DNA from: Variovorax sp. UMC13
GTDB lineage: Bacteria > Pseudomonadota > Gammaproteobacteria > Burkholderiales > Burkholderiaceae_C
Direction: 5' to 3'
Length of the DNA: 64,000 nucleotides
NCBI RefSeq assembly: GCF_014170375.1
Contig: NZ_LZZW01000031.1
Span: 124,001-188,000 of the forward strand
Shown: positions 30,426 to 38,080 of the stretch, piece by piece
How the letters are laid out: the number at the start of each line of letters is the position of its first letter
How positions within the stretch are numbered: position 1 is the stretch's first letter
The notes under the pieces: generated by a model
Databases searched by the model: none
Told to the model about the DNA's origin: nothing
What the model saw: the letters and a program-made list of their open reading frames with translations, nothing else
Position numbers and translations under genes: made by a program

Positions 30426-30609
30426 GGGCGGACTCTACTGGCTTCAGCCACTCCGTGGCAGCCTCGGACGGACGCATCGCGCGCAGGCGCTGGTCGCGCG
30501 AGATATCGGTGGCCACGGCCTCCAGCTCGAGCGGGTCGACGGTGCGCCAGTGGCGGTGCAGCCGGTGGGCGCAGGCGGCTATCCATTCGGTGCCGGGTCT
30601 CTGGTCCAT
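30391..30609 (-). CDS. Small hypothetical protein upstream of SRAP
   Basis: This 72-residue frame (MDQRPGTEWIAACAHRLHRH) overlaps the SRAP start by 35 bp and starts 20 bp from the LexA box. The text DPLELEAVATDISRDQRLRAM then EAATEWLKPVE reads like a helical protein with sensible codon use. No domain is recognised. The overlap suggests coupled expression with SRAP. Confidence 0.55.
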   Translation of the reverse strand: MDQRPGTEWIAACAHRLHRHWRTVDPLELEAVATDISRDQRLRAMRPSEAATEWLKPVESAHVHSLHPAGGC

Positions 30610-30628
30610 TGCGCCAGTCTACCGAAAC

Positions 30629-30646
30629 ACTGTATATTCATCCAGT
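30629..30646. promoter_or_regulatory. LexA (SOS) box
   Basis: ACTGTATATTCATCCAGT fits CTG-N10-CAG and, as CTGT-N8-CCAG, differs from the canonical CTGT-N8-ACAG at one position. It lies between the leftward small gene/SRAP pair (start 30609) and the rightward gene at 30645, and overlaps the start of the latter. Both operons are therefore expected to be SOS-induced. Confidence 0.7.
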
Positions 30647-31019
30647 GCTTTTTGATGTCCAACTTCTTCGCAAACAGGGCCTCCGGCTGCCACGCAGCCA
30701 GTGGGAGCCGCCCCTGCGTGGCACCTTTCAGATCACCGAAATGGACCGCGACACCAACCACTTCAAGCGCAACATCCTGAAGGTTGAGCTCTGGGCCGCT
30801 TTCGGCGTGTCGCATATGCGTGGCTTGGCCACGCTGATAGATCCTGTGCTGCTGCCCAACAAGAGCGAGGGCCTGCTCATCGCCGGAACAGAAATCCACT
30901 GCACGGACGGCGGGCGAAAAATCTGGGAGCACCGCCAGGTGTGGCTGTGCCAGCCCGCGGCCGGCACCGAGGCCGACTGGGCACGAGCCACGTACCACCG
31001 TACCCATCCCGAAACATGA
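30645..31019 (+). CDS. Conserved phage/island protein of unknown function, SOS-linked
   Basis: This is a 124-residue protein if read from the GTG at 30645 (VLFDVQLLRKQGLRLPRSQW). The first in-frame ATG is 32 codons later and would cut the best-structured part. No signal peptide or known motif is visible; HFKRNILKVELWAAFG and GTEIHCTDGGRKIWEHRQVW suggest a small beta-rich domain. The start overlaps the LexA box, so the message may be nearly leaderless. Its stop overlaps the next start (ATGA). Confidence 0.65.
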   Translation: MLFDVQLLRKQGLRLPRSQWEPPLRGTFQITEMDRDTNHFKRNILKVELWAAFGVSHMRGLATLIDPVLLPNKSEGLLIAGTEIHCTDGGRKIWEHRQVWLCQPAAGTEADWARATYHRTHPET

Positions 31020-31222
31020 CCGAACAACGCCACCCCACCCTACTGCGCACTCCCTCGTGGATTCCGGGCCTCGACAGCGAGATCCCCCTGGTGCTGCCCG
31101 CCGAGGAATACGAGATCGTCCGGAAGGGTGATCGCGTGCAGGTCGTCGAGCGCGCCACCGGCAAGGTGGTCTATGACGGCATCGGACCGGTTGACGTGTC
31201 GACGTCGCTGGCGCCATTCTGA
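31016..31222 (+). CDS. Small hypothetical protein
   Basis: This 68-residue protein (MTEQRHPTLLRTPSWIPGLD) starts at an ATGA overlap with the upstream gene. It reads as a compact beta-rich domain (IVRKGDRVQVVERATGKVVYDG). No domain is recognised. It is second in the SOS-linked rightward operon. Confidence 0.6.
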   Translation: MTEQRHPTLLRTPSWIPGLDSEIPLVLPAEEYEIVRKGDRVQVVERATGKVVYDGIGPVDVSTSLAPF

Positions 31223-31242
31223 TCTTTTGAAGGAGTCCCACC

Positions 31243-31527
31243 ATGGCCTACACCGCCAAGCTGAGAGAGTTTCCAGGCCTTCCGGCCGATCTGATCGCTG
31301 CTGCCGAGAAGCGGTTTTGCGCCACCCTGGACAAGGACCTGGGCGACAGCCTCGAGCTGGTGCTCAAGGCCTACAGTTCGGCGGCCGAGTCTGGCGCCGA
31401 CGAGATGTCGGCCGACGAGCACGCCCTGGCCAGCGCCTGGCCCAAGGCTTACGAGAAGGCGAAGATGGCCGGCTTCCATGACCTCGGCGGCTCCGACGAG
31501 GCCTACTTCGAAGTTCGGCTGGGTTGA
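31243..31527 (+). CDS. Small hypothetical protein
   Basis: This 94-residue, mostly helical, acidic protein (MAYTAKLREFPGLPADLIAA) has a good ribosome-binding site (AAGGAG, 8 bases before the ATG). No motif is recognised. It is third in the rightward operon, 20 bp after the previous stop. Confidence 0.65.
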   Translation: MAYTAKLREFPGLPADLIAAAEKRFCATLDKDLGDSLELVLKAYSSAAESGADEMSADEHALASAWPKAYEKAKMAGFHDLGGSDEAYFEVRLG

Positions 31528-31536
31528 GGTGGCGCC

Positions 31537-31941
31537 ATGTTCATCGCCTACCTCGAAACCGCTGAAGGCCAGATCTCGATCGGCCTGGTCGACATCTCGA
31601 AGGAAGAGCTGGAAGGGCCGCTGAAGCCGTTTGATTCGCTCGTGAGCGCGCTGGCCGCCGTCCGTGGCCCCCTCCTGCTCACCAGCACGCACACGATGGT
31701 GGGGGAGGCTCCACTCGGGACCCCGGCAAACCTGACATTCAAGTACCTCGGCACTCGCTTAGTCGAGTTCCCGAGCGACACCGCCTTCTACGAGTCCGCG
31801 AATGCGTACCTGGCGCGCGGGGTCTACGAGTGCCCCGACACCTTCACCCCCGCCGATGACGGCAAATTCCGGGCCCAGTGCGAGTATTTCCAGTTGATCG
31901 GCGAAGAAGAACCGAGCGCCGCGGCGCCCACCTTGCACTGA
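31537..31941 (+). CDS. Hypothetical protein
   Basis: This 134-residue protein (MFIAYLETAEGQISIGLVDI) has no signal peptide or membrane segment and ends in a Glu/Ala-rich tail. GAGG precedes the ATG at 31537, and the gene lies 9 bp after its neighbour. No family is recognised. Confidence 0.65.
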   Translation: MFIAYLETAEGQISIGLVDISKEELEGPLKPFDSLVSALAAVRGPLLLTSTHTMVGEAPLGTPANLTFKYLGTRLVEFPSDTAFYESANAYLARGVYECPDTFTPADDGKFRAQCEYFQLIGEEEPSAAAPTLH

Positions 31942-32004
31942 GCAAAACGCTACTTGAGTTGGGGGATTTGTAGCTGCGAGAAGTGCGAGCGCTACGATAT
32001 TTCA

Positions 32005-32244
32005 ATGCCACAGAACAACCCTCGCCTCACGTTCGAACAGAAGAGCGCCGCCCTTGCTTGGAACGCTGCCTGCGAGAAGCTTCACCACTTTCTTAAGGCA
32101 ACGCCGGGATATCCTGCTCTGAATTCGGAGGAAGTGACACATATGCTGGACGCGACGGAGAGCGCACTGCATGCACTGAGATGCACGCTCGAGGAGCGGG
32201 GCGATAAGCACGACCTGAACGCGCAAGCCCGAATTTCAGAATGA
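32005..32244 (+). CDS. Small helical hypothetical protein
   Basis: This 79-residue protein (MPQNNPRLTFEQKSAALAWN) is probably all-helical. The frame is open upstream to a TTG at 31954, which would add CSCEKC; I prefer the ATG at 32005. Its stop overlaps the next start (ATGA). Confidence 0.5.
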   Translation: MPQNNPRLTFEQKSAALAWNAACEKLHHFLKATPGYPALNSEEVTHMLDATESALHALRCTLEERGDKHDLNAQARISE

Positions 32245-32498
32245 GCAACATCTACGACGCGATCACGAAGGCCCTGTCGGCGCACTGGAAAGCGCACGCC
32301 AACAAGAACCCGCAGAAGCTCATCCTGTCGACCTCACAGCACGCGGACCTGATGCGCCGGCGGAAGATGACGAAGACCGAAACCGAGGCGGCCCAGGTCG
32401 ACCCCACACGCTTCATGGGTGTAGCGATAGAGATCGACGATGGAGCGCCGGCTGTGCTGATCTCTGCCGACGATACGCCCGTGAGGATCGACGCGTAG
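32241..32498 (+). CDS. Hypothetical protein, last gene of the SOS-linked operon
   Basis: This 85-residue protein (MSNIYDAITKALSAHWKAHA) starts at an ATGA overlap. The core (KLILSTSQHADLMRRRK ... FMGVAIEIDDGAPAVLISAD) looks like a small alpha/beta domain of a kind seen in phages, but I do not recognise the family. Confidence 0.6.
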   Translation: MSNIYDAITKALSAHWKAHANKNPQKLILSTSQHADLMRRRKMTKTETEAAQVDPTRFMGVAIEIDDGAPAVLISADDTPVRIDA

Positions 32499-32548
32499 CG
32501 TTGCACGCACTCAGCGGTGGCGCCAGTTGGCTTTCTGCAGCGCGGACC

Positions 32549-32770
32549 CTAATGAGGGGCTGCCCTAGCCTGTTCATCGCCCGGCCCGCTCAGCGCCCAT
32601 ACCGTCGCGCCTGCACCTATTAGGGCCACTACATCTGCCTCATAGGTGTCGCTGTTCATGTCGAGACGGTCGATCACCGCGGCAAGACTAGCTAGGGCCT
32701 CATCGGCAGGAGGACTGCCACCAGCCTTCGCCAGCTCGACCATCTTTCGAATAGTCATGGCTTGGTTCAT
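32549..32770 (-). CDS. Small hypothetical protein downstream of tail fibre
   Basis: This 73-residue frame starts at the ATG at 32770 (MNQAMTIRKMVELAKAGGSP) and ends 50 bp from the convergent operon. It lies 117 bp after the tail-fibre stop, on the same strand. No ribosome-binding site is obvious and no family is recognised. Composition resembles its neighbours. Confidence 0.45.
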   Translation of the reverse strand: MNQAMTIRKMVELAKAGGSPPADEALASLAAVIDRLDMNSDTYEADVVALIGAGATVWALSGPGDEQARAAPH

Positions 32771-32887
32771 CGGCGTCACTGTGCGCGCACGGAAGGACAT
32801 CTGCAAGCGGTTTGGCAACGCCGCCCCCCCTGCGCCGAAGCGCCAGGGGCTACACGGCGGACTGGTCAGGCTCAACGAACCCAGGCC

Positions 32888-35719
32888 TCATGTTGTCGGC
32901 GGCATGAAGGGGAAGGCCGGCCCGCTGCCCCCGACGATGACCTTGCACAGGTCAGCCCACCCGCCCTGCAGGCCATAGCCTGGGTTCTCGGGCTGGTTCA
33001 GGATGCCGAAGCGACCGGTGAACACGTCCGTGACGTTTGTGCGAGTTGCCAGCGCGATGCCGTTCAGGCCGAGGGCGAGCGTGTTGGCGTCGTCGCGGCT
33101 CAGCGAGAGATAGCCCGGCGTGTTGGCAGGCCAGCCGGCGGCAGAGGCTTCGATCAACTGATCGCCGCCCACGGCGCTTTGCTGGCGGTAGACCTCCAGC
33201 TTCTCGCCGTTGATCTCGATGTCGAGATAGCTGGCGCCGTTGTAGTCGCCGAGCGCGAACACGCACCCATTGCCGTCATGCACGGCCCAGCCGCCCCAGA
33301 AGAATTTTCCGTTCAGCGTCAGCGTTTCGGTCGACACAACGCCCGGGTCGCTGAAGCCCGGATCGCGGCGCTGCAGCGCGCGCAGACCTTCCTTCACGCC
33401 GAGGCCGGTGCTGATCCAAGTTGCCCCGCTGGGGATCGAGAACGTCAGCGCGCCCGGCCCGGTCGCCGAGTTGGTGATGACCTGCGAGCCCTGCGTCCCC
33501 TCGAATCGCAGCTCCGCGACTGTCCGTTCATCGGCCGCGGCTGCGCCGATCGTCAGGCTCCAGTTGAGCGTGATGTTGCCGGTCGACGTGGCGATGACCG
33601 CCGCGCGCGCAGACTGTGCAGCTGGGGCCGAGGGCGTGCCTGTGAGCCGCACCTCCTGGCCGCTGCGCGTGTAGCTCAGTCCCGCCGGCAGGGCGCCGGT
33701 AATGCCGGTCAGCGTTCCACCCGACACCGTGGTCAGGAGCACGTCGATCGCTTCATTCGCCCTGGCCGCGACATCTGCCGAGGCCGGATTGATCGATGGG
33801 CCTGCAGCCACGACGTTCGCGACCAGGTTGAACGTCACATTACCCGCCGAGGTGCCGACCACGATGGCCGTTTGGTAGGTGCCGGCGGTCGAGGGGAAGG
33901 TGCCAGCCGCCACGAGGGTCTGGCCGGACATGGAGAACGTGACGCCCGGCACGGCCGGCGTGACCGACACGATGCCGGTCGCGGTGCCGTTGGAGACGGT
34001 GCCGAGGTTGCCTGCGGCCGAGCTACCCGGGGCGCCGGTGATTGTCAGAGACGACGGCCTGATGGCCACGCTGGGCGGTGGCGAGATGCCGCCGTAGAAG
34101 GCCTCGGTCAGCTTCTCCAGCACGCTCTGGGCCCCGGTGATGCCGACCCACTCGTCACCCGCCTGCGTGTAGTGGCCATCGCTGCCGAGGTAGACATCGG
34201 CGTTCCCCTCCCCCGTCTCGCTGCCCTGTTTGCCAAGCCCGGTGATGGGAGTTTCGGGGTAGCGTGCGCCGTCCACGAAGATCAGCAACGGGTCCGCCTT
34301 GGCAGCGATAGCGGCCTGGAAGGCGTCATTGAAGGCCTGGATGTCGGGGTTCAGCGCGTACTGTTCCGCCGACCACAGCAGGCCCAGCACGATGACGGGC
34401 ATCTGCGGGAACTCGAAGCGCGCGGCGTTGAACTCGCCCATGATCCGCGTCACGGCGGCCGACAGGGTGAACTCCCCGTTCTTCACCACTTCCCGGTCGA
34501 CCCACGACAGATTGAAGAACAGGATGTCCGGCTTCGGGTCTCGCCAGTCGTTGCGGCGCTCGTGCCAGACGAAGCCGCCGATGTTGGCCTGCAGCTCGCC
34601 GGTGGTGTGGATAGCCGAGATCCAGTGGTCTTCGATGCCGAGGTGGGCGGCCATGACGCACGAGTGGCTGCCACCGTGTGGGCCGTTGACCCCTTGGATG
34701 TTGCTGTCCCCGATGTGAACCGCGCGCAGGAGCTGCTTCGCGGGCCGCACGATCTGATCCTGCTTGGCGACATAGGTGCCGCCGAAGCGCCCGGCGGTGG
34801 CCGTGGCCTCGACCGGTTGGAAAAATGGCGACTCGATCCAGAAGCGGCGGCGCGCGCGGGGGCCGGTCGGGTTCGGGAACGCGATGCGATACACCTGCTG
34901 GCCGGTGCCGGTAGCGAGGGTGATGCTCGAATCGGGCACGTACTTCATGACGCTGTCCTCCTCGACCAGCAGCCGGTACGGGGTGCCCTTTTCCAAGATC
35001 ACATTGCAGGCGTTGCCGTCGATGATCTGGTCGACCCAGTAGAGCATGCTGAGCTGCACGCCCGGCTTGAAACTAGTATTGATGCCTCGGATGCCGAAGC
35101 CGTCGACCACCGGCGCGCCGCCCAGGATCTGCCATGGCTTAGGGCCGTCCGTGATGGCGCTGTAGCCGCGCGTCATGGCGCCCTCGATCGCGCCCACCGG
35201 CGTCATCGTGGGCGCGTCTCGCAGCGCCGATGTGCGGAATCGGTTGTTGCCCATCGTGAAGGCGGCTTTGCTGATGAGGGTCTGCAGCACGCGATCGGCG
35301 CGCGAGCGCTCGCCGCCGCCCGGGGCGTCCTGGCCAGGTGGTCCGATGAGAGAGGCCTCCCAGGCCGATTCACTGCCGACGAAGCCGTTCTTGACCGCGA
35401 TCTCGTAAGCACTGAGACCCGGCGGCCCTGGCACGGTCGAATCGACTCCTGGCCGGCCTTCGAGGGACGCCAGCCACTGCGCTTCCGTGCCCACGAAGCC
35501 GTTCTTCACGGCGACTTGATATGCACTGAGGCCAGGGGGTCCGCTTCCGCCGGAGCCCCCGCCATGGAGGGATTCCAACCATTCCGCTTCGGTGCCGACG
35601 AAGCCATTCTTGACGGCAACCTCGTAGGCGCTGAGCCCGCGAAGACCGCGAAGCATCGCCTGCCACTGGGCCACGACAAGCGGGTTGTCCGATCCGAAAG
35701 AAATTGCTACCTGGTTCAT
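32888..35719 (-). CDS. Tail fibre protein with repeats and an SGNH-hydrolase domain
   Basis: This 943-residue protein is the last late gene. The N-terminus has three near-identical 25-residue repeats (at 28-52, 63-87 and 101-125, core GLSAYEVAVKNGFVGTEA) joined by Gly/Pro linkers, as in trimeric fibre shafts. Residues about 333-530 form an SGNH/GDSL hydrolase: block I HIGDSNIQG (Ser339) and block V SDGHYTQAGD (Asp514, His516). Ig-like/putative cadherin-type segments and a C-terminal lectin-like (LamG-type) domain follow. The likely role is binding and deacylating surface polysaccharide. It starts at an ATGA overlap with the gene before it. Confidence 0.85.
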   Translation of the reverse strand: MNQVAISFGSDNPLVVAQWQAMLRGLRGLSAYEVAVKNGFVGTEAEWLESLHGGGSGGSGPPGLSAYQVAVKNGFVGTEAQWLASLEGRPGVDSTVPGPPGLSAYEIAVKNGFVGSESAWEASLIGPPGQDAPGGGERSRADRVLQTLISKAAFTMGNNRFRTSALRDAPTMTPVGAIEGAMTRGYSAITDGPKPWQILGGAPVVDGFGIRGINTSFKPGVQLSMLYWVDQIIDGNACNVILEKGTPYRLLVEEDSVMKYVPDSSITLATGTGQQVYRIAFPNPTGPRARRRFWIESPFFQPVEATATAGRFGGTYVAKQDQIVRPAKQLLRAVHIGDSNIQGVNGPHGGSHSCVMAAHLGIEDHWISAIHTTGELQANIGGFVWHERRNDWRDPKPDILFFNLSWVDREVVKNGEFTLSAAVTRIMGEFNAARFEFPQMPVIVLGLLWSAEQYALNPDIQAFNDAFQAAIAAKADPLLIFVDGARYPETPITGLGKQGSETGEGNADVYLGSDGHYTQAGDEWVGITGAQSVLEKLTEAFYGGISPPPSVAIRPSSLTITGAPGSSAAGNLGTVSNGTATGIVSVTPAVPGVTFSMSGQTLVAAGTFPSTAGTYQTAIVVGTSAGNVTFNLVANVVAAGPSINPASADVAARANEAIDVLLTTVSGGTLTGITGALPAGLSYTRSGQEVRLTGTPSAPAAQSARAAVIATSTGNITLNWSLTIGAAAADERTVAELRFEGTQGSQVITNSATGPGALTFSIPSGATWISTGLGVKEGLRALQRRDPGFSDPGVVSTETLTLNGKFFWGGWAVHDGNGCVFALGDYNGASYLDIEINGEKLEVYRQQSAVGGDQLIEASAAGWPANTPGYLSLSRDDANTLALGLNGIALATRTNVTDVFTGRFGILNQPENPGYGLQGGWADLCKVIVGGSGPAFPFMPPTT

Positions 35720-36063
35720 GCTGAGGGTTCCGTGATGGCGCGGAGGACGCGCAGACCTTTGGTCTGGCTGTTGAGAGAATTTCCGTCTTGGTCGACGAAG
35801 CGAAAGTCGAAGACGAACAGGCGCGCGATCGGGCCGCTGTTCCATGCCTTGGTGACTGAGGCATCAGCACTCAGCGTGAAGGGCGTAAGGCCGTCCACGG
35901 GCGTGCCGAGCGCGATCTCGAGCGGCGCAATGAGTTCGTGTGTGTCGAAGTGGCGCAGCTGGCAGGACGCTGACCAGAGGCCCGGTGGCAGCGCGGCCGT
36001 GCCTACCTGGGCAAACGTGCTGCCGGCCTTGAAGTCCCTCCACGAGTCGTAGCAAGAGGACAT
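35716..36063 (-). CDS. Small tail-associated protein
   Basis: This 115-residue protein (MSSCYDSWRDFKAGSTFAQV) is translationally coupled to the fibre gene (ATGA). It reads as a beta-rich domain (LEIALGTPVDGLTPFTLSAD) similar in kind to small BppU-like or fibre-attachment proteins, but the family is not certain. Confidence 0.6.
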   Translation of the reverse strand: MSSCYDSWRDFKAGSTFAQVGTAALPPGLWSASCQLRHFDTHELIAPLEIALGTPVDGLTPFTLSADASVTKAWNSGPIARLFVFDFRFVDQDGNSLNSQTKGLRVLRAITEPSA

Positions 36064-36092
36064 TGAGTGAACCTTTCTGTTCGATGTCTTGT

Positions 36093-36608
36093 TCAGGGTG
36101 CGAGCAGTGCACGGTCGCTGCGCACGATGCCCAGCAGCAGGGCTATTTCGGCGTCTCGCCGCGCGAGAGCACGTCGAGCTTCTGCAAGTAGCTCTCCACC
36201 CTCTGCAGCAGCGGCTGCGATGAGTTCGGATCGATCTGCGACACGCTCGCAGGCAGCGGGGTCGCTACGGGCCGCGGCGCGATCACGGGCGGCGGTGGCG
36301 GCGAACTGGAGGCGCACGCGCTCAGCGTGAGCAGCATCGCCAGCGCGGCCAGCTTCCAGGGTGCGGATGGTTTGCTCGAAGGCATGGACGGTCTCCTGCT
36401 GCTGGGCAGCGTGGGTGAGTTGCAGGGTGGCGACACGCTCGGACTCGCGCAGCGCGGCGCGATTGCGGTCATTGGTCTCGGTGGCGCGCGCGAAGCGCTC
36501 GGCGGCCAGCTCTTCGCCGCGGCTGGCCAGGCGCACGGTCTGCAGGCCCAGCGCGGCCAGCAGCACGGCGATCAGGACCAGGCGCCAGATCGACAGCAGC
36601 GTCTTCAT
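36093..36608 (-). CDS. Inner-membrane spanin (Rz-like)
   Basis: This 171-residue protein has one N-terminal membrane segment (LSIWRLVLIAVLLAALGLQ) and a long periplasmic coiled-coil region rich in Ala, Arg and Glu, the form of i-spanins that help disrupt the outer membrane at lysis. Its ATG overlaps the endolysin stop by 4 bases. The Rz1 gene is nested in another frame within it. Confidence 0.85.
   Translation of the reverse strand: MKTLLSIWRLVLIAVLLAALGLQTVRLASRGEELAAERFARATETNDRNRAALRESERVATLQLTHAAQQQETVHAFEQTIRTLEAGRAGDAAHAERVRLQFAATAARDRAAARSDPAACERVADRSELIAAAAAEGGELLAEARRALARRDAEIALLLGIVRSDRALLAP
36143..36385 (-). CDS. Outer-membrane spanin lipoprotein (Rz1-like), nested in Rz
   Basis: This 80-residue frame from the ATG at 36385 (MPSSKPSAPWKLAALAMLLT) has a lipoprotein signal with lipobox LSAC, then a Pro-rich stretch (SSSPPPPPVIAPRP). 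This is exactly the o-spanin layout. It lies entirely inside the Rz gene in a different frame, as in lambda. Confidence 0.85.
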   Translation of the reverse strand: MPSSKPSAPWKLAALAMLLTLSACASSSPPPPPVIAPRPVATPLPASVSQIDPNSSQPLLQRVESYLQKLDVLSRGETPK

Positions 36609-37105
36609 TGCGCCGCCTGGCAGTTGGCATGCGACCGCTGTCGGTCAGTCCACAGCCCGGCGCAGCGCTTGTTGCCCGGCGTCGCGCAGTCGAAGCCTGC
36701 GGCGTAGCGCCACATCAAGATCGCTTCGCACGCACCGGCATAGTTCTCTGCGTTGAGCCGCTTGACGATGGTCGACCCACAGAACGCGCCGGCGCCGATG
36801 TTGTAGGCCAGATCGACATAAACGTCGTACTCAGCCTGGCTCAGCGGCACCTTGACGCACTGCCTGATGACGCCCTCGTCCTTCTGGATATGCGCCAGGG
36901 AGCGCTTCGCAGCCTGCACGGGGTTGGTGGTGTCGCCCATGCGAACAGGCACGCCCCCCTCCTTTATCGTGCTGCCGAAGCCCACGGTCGGCACGTCGCC
37001 CTTGGTAGGGATCACGGCGCGGTCGGTGTAGCCCTCGCGCGCGAAGATGCCGACGAGTGCGGCCGCGCTCAGGCTCAGCGCGCCGATGGCCATGCGCGCC
37101 TTCAT
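36605..37105 (-). CDS. Endolysin, GH24 lysozyme with signal-anchor N-terminus
   Basis: This 166-residue muramidase has REGYTDRAVIP (catalytic Glu24) and GDVPTVGFGST, then LSQAEYDVYVDLAYNIGAGAFCGST of the phage-lysozyme fold. The N-terminal hydrophobic stretch (ALSLSAAALVGIFA) lacks a cleavage site and looks like a SAR (signal-anchor-release) segment. It overlaps holin upstream and Rz downstream by 4 bases each. Confidence 0.9.
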   Translation of the reverse strand: MKARMAIGALSLSAAALVGIFAREGYTDRAVIPTKGDVPTVGFGSTIKEGGVPVRMGDTTNPVQAAKRSLAHIQKDEGVIRQCVKVPLSQAEYDVYVDLAYNIGAGAFCGSTIVKRLNAENYAGACEAILMWRYAAGFDCATPGNKRCAGLWTDRQRSHANCQAAQ

Positions 37106-37335
37106 TCGAGCGGCGCCGGTTTGGTGATGCCATGGCGCTCTGCCCAGTCGCGCAGCTTCACGCCCCACTCCGACTCCTCGCGCCACCACTTGCGCAGCAG
37201 GTAGAGAATCTGCAGGACCACCAGCACGCAAGTCAGTGTCGTGGTCCAACTGATGTCTGTGTACCAGGCGACTCCGCTCGCAGGCGCTGTCCGCACAGCG
37301 AGCTCCACGGCGATGTCTTTGATTTCTTGCTTCAT
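37102..37335 (-). CDS. Holin-like small membrane protein
   Basis: This 77-residue protein has one clear membrane segment (TTTLTCVLVVLQILYLL) flanked by an acidic N-terminus and a charged C-terminus (KWWREESEWGVKLRDW). It is first in the holin-endolysin-Rz/Rz1 cassette with ATGA coupling. Holin or pinholin is inferred from position and size. Confidence 0.75.
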   Translation of the reverse strand: MKQEIKDIAVELAVRTAPASGVAWYTDISWTTTLTCVLVVLQILYLLRKWWREESEWGVKLRDWAERHGITKPAPLE

Positions 37336-37351
37336 GCATTCCCTTTGGGCA

Positions 37352-37375
37352 TAAAAAAACCCGCCGTAGCGGGTT
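37352..37375 (-). terminator. Intrinsic terminator before the lysis cassette
   Basis: On the minus strand AACCCGC-TACG-GCGGGTT is followed by TTTTTATG: a 7-bp stem, tetraloop and T-run. It lies between the DUF4376 gene and the holin, so lysis and fibre genes depend on read-through (antitermination) or their own promoter. Confidence 0.8.
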
Positions 37376-37396
37376 GGTCAGGTTGTTGTGGCGTGC

Positions 37397-38080
37397 TCAC
37401 GGCAGCGGCGCCGTCGCAGATGCGGGCCAGGCGATCGCCGCGATGGATTCGCGCGTCGCGTCATCTGCGTAGATCTGGGCGCGCAACGCTCGGGAGGTCT
37501 GATGCAGCTGGTCGCCGTACAGCGCGAGCGCTGCCGGCATGCCGATCATTCCCACCGCATCGAGCTTGAGCACCGTGTCGTCGAAGCACGTCCAGGCGAT
37601 CTCGAAAGGCTCATCGGCCAGCATGGCGGCCTGTGCCGCCTGCACCGCGGTATTGATGCGCTGCACGCTGCGGCTGTTGCTGTCGAGCACCTTGCCGAGG
37701 TAGGGGAAGCTGGTGGCCTCGAGCGAGTCACGGGTGCGCTTGATCTGAGTCCATTTGTCCGCTTGCACCTGCTCGAGGGTGCGGCCGTCCTCCCACATCT
37801 CGGTCGCATGGTTGAAGGTCGCGCCGTCGAAGGGCTGGGCCGGGTACAACTTCACCACGCCGTCCTTGCGGTAGCTGTTCGGCACGAATGGCTCGGCGAC
37901 GGCAATGCAGCCTTCTGGTGCGAGGTCGCGCATGTGCATGGTGGTGCCGCCGAAGAGAGCTCGACCGGTCGCATCCTCGTAGACGGTGAATGGGAAGGAG
38001 GTGTGCGGCTCGCCGTCGACGACGACCGGTAGGTCGTCCTCCAGCGGGGTGCCTTCGAGGTATGTGATCTGAGCTTGCAT
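37397..38080 (-). CDS. DUF4376-type tail protein
   Basis: This 227-residue protein has a C-terminal half resembling DUF4376, recognised from KWTQIKRTRDSLEATSFPYLGK followed by DSNSRSVQRINTA. This family is found next to tail tip and fibre genes of siphophages. The N-terminal half is beta-rich. It begins right where the tail tip gene ends (shared base 38080). Confidence 0.75.
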   Translation of the reverse strand: MQAQITYLEGTPLEDDLPVVVDGEPHTSFPFTVYEDATGRALFGGTTMHMRDLAPEGCIAVAEPFVPNSYRKDGVVKLYPAQPFDGATFNHATEMWEDGRTLEQVQADKWTQIKRTRDSLEATSFPYLGKVLDSNSRSVQRINTAVQAAQAAMLADEPFEIAWTCFDDTVLKLDAVGMIGMPAALALYGDQLHQTSRALRAQIYADDATRESIAAIAWPASATAPLP

